Positions 57,904 through 60,079 of a DNA stretch of 60,079 nucleotides are shown here, one piece after another. Every line of letters begins with the position of its first letter. Position 1 is the first letter of the stretch. The translations under genes and the position numbers were made by a program. The notes below the pieces were generated by a model. The model was not told where the DNA came from. It saw only the letters and a list, made by a program, of their open reading frames with translations, and ran no database searches. The stretch is from Pseudomonas fluorescens (lineage in GTDB: Bacteria; Pseudomonadota; Gammaproteobacteria; Pseudomonadales; Pseudomonadaceae), in contig NZ_CABVHU010000029.1 of assembly GCF_902497855.1 (NCBI RefSeq), positions 1-60,079 on the forward strand. The letters run 5' to 3'.

Positions 57904-59420
57904 GCTGATTCCTCGGCAGTGGTCAGGGGCAGGCCGAGCTGTACGCGGCGGCGCAGCCAAGGGCTGAGCCGATAACGCGGTTCCTGATAGCAATCGTGCA
58001 GTGCCTGCAGGATCTGCTGGATGTTCATGGCCCCATATTCATCGCCGAACCCCAGCGGGCCGTGGGGGTAACCCAGCGCCAGTTGCACCGCACGGTCCAG
58101 GGTGGCGGGATCGACGATGCGCCGCTGAGCGATTTCGCATCCCAGGTTGACGATACTGGCCAGCACACGCTGGGCGATGAAACCGGGCGAGTCGTTGATC
58201 ACCTCCACCGGTACACCATCGGCCCCTAATGCCTGCCGCGCCTGCGCCAGCACGTTGGCATCCAGCCCGGGGTGCCGCATCAGCACTCGCCGCCGGTCGA
58301 AACCGGCAAAGGTTTCCAGCGCCAGGCTGCGGGCGACAGGGAGTTGCCGGCGGGCGATCGCGCTGCTGGCATCTTCACCCAGCGGCGTCACCAGACAGAT
58401 GGCATTCGAGCCGGGTTGCTCACCCTGCTCCAGCACCGCACCGGCACTCGACAGCACGGCGCCGATCTTGTCGCGCATTGCAGCATCACGGCAGTCCAGC
58501 CAGAACGGCTGATTGATAGCCACCGGCGGCAGTTCCACCTGGGCGTCTTCGACCACCCGACCTTCCTCGTAGCGATAGAAGCCCTGCCCGGTCTTGCGTC
58601 CGAGCAACCCCGCGGCAAGGCGCGCCGGCACCAGTGATGAAGGGGTGTAGCGCGGATCCTGATAAAACTGGTCGTGGATCGACTCCATCACCGCATGGGA
58701 AATGTCCAGGCCGACCAGGTCGAACAACTCGAACGGCCCCATGCGAAAGCCCAGGCAATCCCTGAGAATGCGGTCTATCTGCGCCGGCGTGGCAATACCT
58801 TCGGCAAGGATTCGCAGCGCTTCCGGGCCGTAGGCCCGGCCAGCATGATTGACCAGGAACCCAGGCGAATCCGGCGTCACTGCGGCAAAGTGCCCGGCGT
58901 GTCGCGCCAGCGCCGACAGCCGTTCGATGACCTGCGCAGCGGTACGTTCCCCGCGGACCACCTCGACGATTTTCATCAGCGTGACCGGATTGAAGAAGTG
59001 AAAACCGGCGACCCGCTGAGGATGTTCACAGGCGCTGGCGATCAGGGTGATCGACAGCGACGAGGTGTTGCTGGCCAGAACCGCATCGCGGCTGACCAAT
59101 TGTTCCAGGTCCCGGAACAGCTTCTGTTTGGCTTCAAGGTTCTCGACGATGGCCTCGATCAGCAGGTCGCAGCCGGCGAGTTCCTGCAGCGTATGCGCCG
59201 CGCGCATGCGTTCCAGAGTGGCGGCCAATACGTCGGCACTGATCTTGCCCTTGGCCGCCGCACGCTCCAGTGATTCGCGATTGTGCATCAGGGCTTGTTC
59301 GATCGCTTCGCTGCGGCTGTCGTGCAGCAGCACCTCGACACCGGCGCTGGCGAACAGCTGGGCAATACCACGCCCCATGGCCCCACTGCCGATTACTCCG
59401 ATCCGTTTAAACGTGGTCAT
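57900..59420 (-). CDS. 3-hydroxyacyl-CoA dehydrogenase (PaaH-like)
   Basis: This 506-residue NAD-dependent enzyme has the dinucleotide motif GVIGSGAMGRGIAQLFASAG (residues 8-27), the catalytic region VAGFHFFNPVTLMKIVEVV, and two C-terminal 3HCDH domains, the second ending GPLGFGDEYGAMNIQQIL. The double C-terminal domain is typical of PaaH/PaaC 3-hydroxyadipyl-CoA dehydrogenases. AGGAATGCTT precedes the ATG at 59420. It is coupled to the thiolase gene and follows etfA by 9 bp, forming an oxidation module. Confidence 0.87.
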   Translation of the reverse strand: MTTFKRIGVIGSGAMGRGIAQLFASAGVEVLLHDSRSEAIEQALMHNRESLERAAAKGKISADVLAATLERMRAAHTLQELAGCDLLIEAIVENLEAKQKLFRDLEQLVSRDAVLASNTSSLSITLIASACEHPQRVAGFHFFNPVTLMKIVEVVRGERTAAQVIERLSALARHAGHFAAVTPDSPGFLVNHAGRAYGPEALRILAEGIATPAQIDRILRDCLGFRMGPFELFDLVGLDISHAVMESIHDQFYQDPRYTPSSLVPARLAAGLLGRKTGQGFYRYEEGRVVEDAQVELPPVAINQPFWLDCRDAAMRDKIGAVLSSAGAVLEQGEQPGSNAICLVTPLGEDASSAIARRQLPVARSLALETFAGFDRRRVLMRHPGLDANVLAQARQALGADGVPVEVINDSPGFIAQRVLASIVNLGCEIAQRRIVDPATLDRAVQLALGYPHGPLGFGDEYGAMNIQQILQALHDCYQEPRYRLSPWLRRRVQLGLPLTTAEESA

Positions 59421-59429
59421 AAGCATTCC

Positions 59430-60079
59430 TCACAGGGCGAGTTCCAGCGCTGGAACGGCCTCGAACAGATCAGCTACCAGGCCATAATCGGCCACCTGGA
59501 AGATCGGCGCCTCTTCGTCCTTGTTGATCGCCACGATCACCTTGGAGTCTTTCATGCCGGCCAAATGCTGGATCGCGCCGGAGATACCGACCGCGATGTA
59601 CAGCTGGGGCGCGACGATCTTGCCGGTCTGGCCGACCTGCATGTCGTTGGGGACGAACCCGGCGTCGACCGCAGCGCGGGAAGCGCCGACGGCCGCGCCC
59701 AGCTTGTCGGCCAGGGTGTACAGGTATTTGAAGTTGTCGCCGTTCTGCAGGCCGCGACCGCCGGAAACGACGATTTTCGCGGCGGTCAGTTCCGGGCGAT
59801 CGGACGTGGCCAGCGCTTCGCCAACGAAGCTGGAGATGCCAGCCTCGTGGGCAGCCGCAACGGCTTCGACCGATGCCGAACCACCAACAGCAGCCACCGG
59901 GTCGAAACCGGTGGCGCGCACGGTGATGACTTTCACCGCAGCGCTGGACTGCACGGTAGCAATGGCGTTACCGGCGTAGATCGGGCGCTTGAAGGTATCG
60001 GCGCTTTCTACCGAGATGATCTCGGAGATCTGGTCAACGTCCAGCTGGGCGGCAACGCGCGGCAGGATGTTTTTGCCGT
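59430..60079 (-). CDS. etfA: Electron transfer flavoprotein alpha subunit, 3' part
   Basis: The gene enters from the right edge; 215 C-terminal residues are visible, from KNILPRVAAQLDVDQI to VPALELAL. The FAD-binding ETF_alpha signature is present: VVSGGRGLQNGDNFKYL, LAAVGASRAAVDAGFVPND-like LGAAVGASRAAVDAGFVPND, GQTGKIVAPQLYIAVGISGA and IQHLAGMKDSKVIVAINKD. ETF accepts electrons from acyl-CoA dehydrogenases such as the GcdH encoded downstream. The N-terminal domain lies outside the window. Confidence 0.93.
   Translation of the reverse strand, partial: GKNILPRVAAQLDVDQISEIISVESADTFKRPIYAGNAIATVQSSAAVKVITVRATGFDPVAAVGGSASVEAVAAAHEAGISSFVGEALATSDRPELTAAKIVVSGGRGLQNGDNFKYLYTLADKLGAAVGASRAAVDAGFVPNDMQVGQTGKIVAPQLYIAVGISGAIQHLAGMKDSKVIVAINKDEEAPIFQVADYGLVADLFEAVPALELAL

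Noticed and set aside
56638..57975. Plus-strand frame of 445 codons opposite the thiolase
   Set aside because: It is the shadow of a complete thiolase.

Overview
The window looks like a chromosomal segment of a soil Pseudomonas (fluorescens/putida type). The evidence is the aromatic-catabolic gene content (pobA-pobR, a pch-type p-cresol operon, Phenol_MetA porins), two -24/-12 promoters, a pseudomonad REP pair, DUF6124 and DUF2986 genes and pseudomonad-style LysR/AraC regulators. No rRNA, tRNA or CRISPR array was seen.

Layout. Positions 1-127 are the right end of an IS66-family element. A 1,184-residue KAP-type NTPase with a YCF48/BNR-like propeller follows (368-3922). From about 3.99 to 32.1 kb lies an accessory mosaic in which unrelated gene blocks are separated by pieces of one recurring unit: a leader repeat (R3), a structured C4-like RNA leader (R1), a DUF6124 gene, a GC stem-loop and the 3' end of pobA. 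The blocks are: (i) exported isoaspartyl methyltransferase plus a membrane spermidine-synthase-like protein in very GC-rich DNA (5.5-8.8 kb); (ii) trimethylamine monooxygenase with a broken permease (9.4-11.0 kb); (iii) LysR, SnoaL-like, SDR and histidine phosphatase (11.8-14.9 kb); (iv) a TauD dioxygenase / cupin dioxygenase / acyl-CoA synthetase / epoxide-hydrolase-like cluster with two AraC regulators and a DinB protein (15.5-23.9 kb), marked by four copies of a 21-bp-spaced TGTCC operator; (v) a CHASE4-PAS-GGDEF-EAL protein, an AraC/NepI-like efflux pair and a DUF3616 protein (24.5-30.8 kb); (vi) an Abi/HEPN-like gene (31.0-31.6 kb).

From 32.1 to 42.3 kb the genes form a coherent pathway. 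PchC/PchF oxidise p-cresol to 4-hydroxybenzaldehyde, the PchA-like dehydrogenase gives 4-hydroxybenzoate, and PobA (regulated by PobR) gives protocatechuate. A Phenol_MetA outer-membrane protein and a DmpR/XylR-type sigma-54 activator complete the set. The porin gene and the pch operon share the same -24/-12 core.

The right third is more ordinary: a periplasmic protein, a PL7 alginate-lyase-like protein, a decayed DUF1254 lipoprotein, an ABC exporter, a GNAT/polysaccharide-deacetylase pair, a second Phenol_MetA protein, a polar amino acid ABC transporter with an M20 amidohydrolase and divergent LysR, then gcdH, a thiolase, a 3-hydroxyacyl-CoA dehydrogenase and the 3' part of etfA, which runs off the window.

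All family assignments were made by reading the translations; no searches were run.
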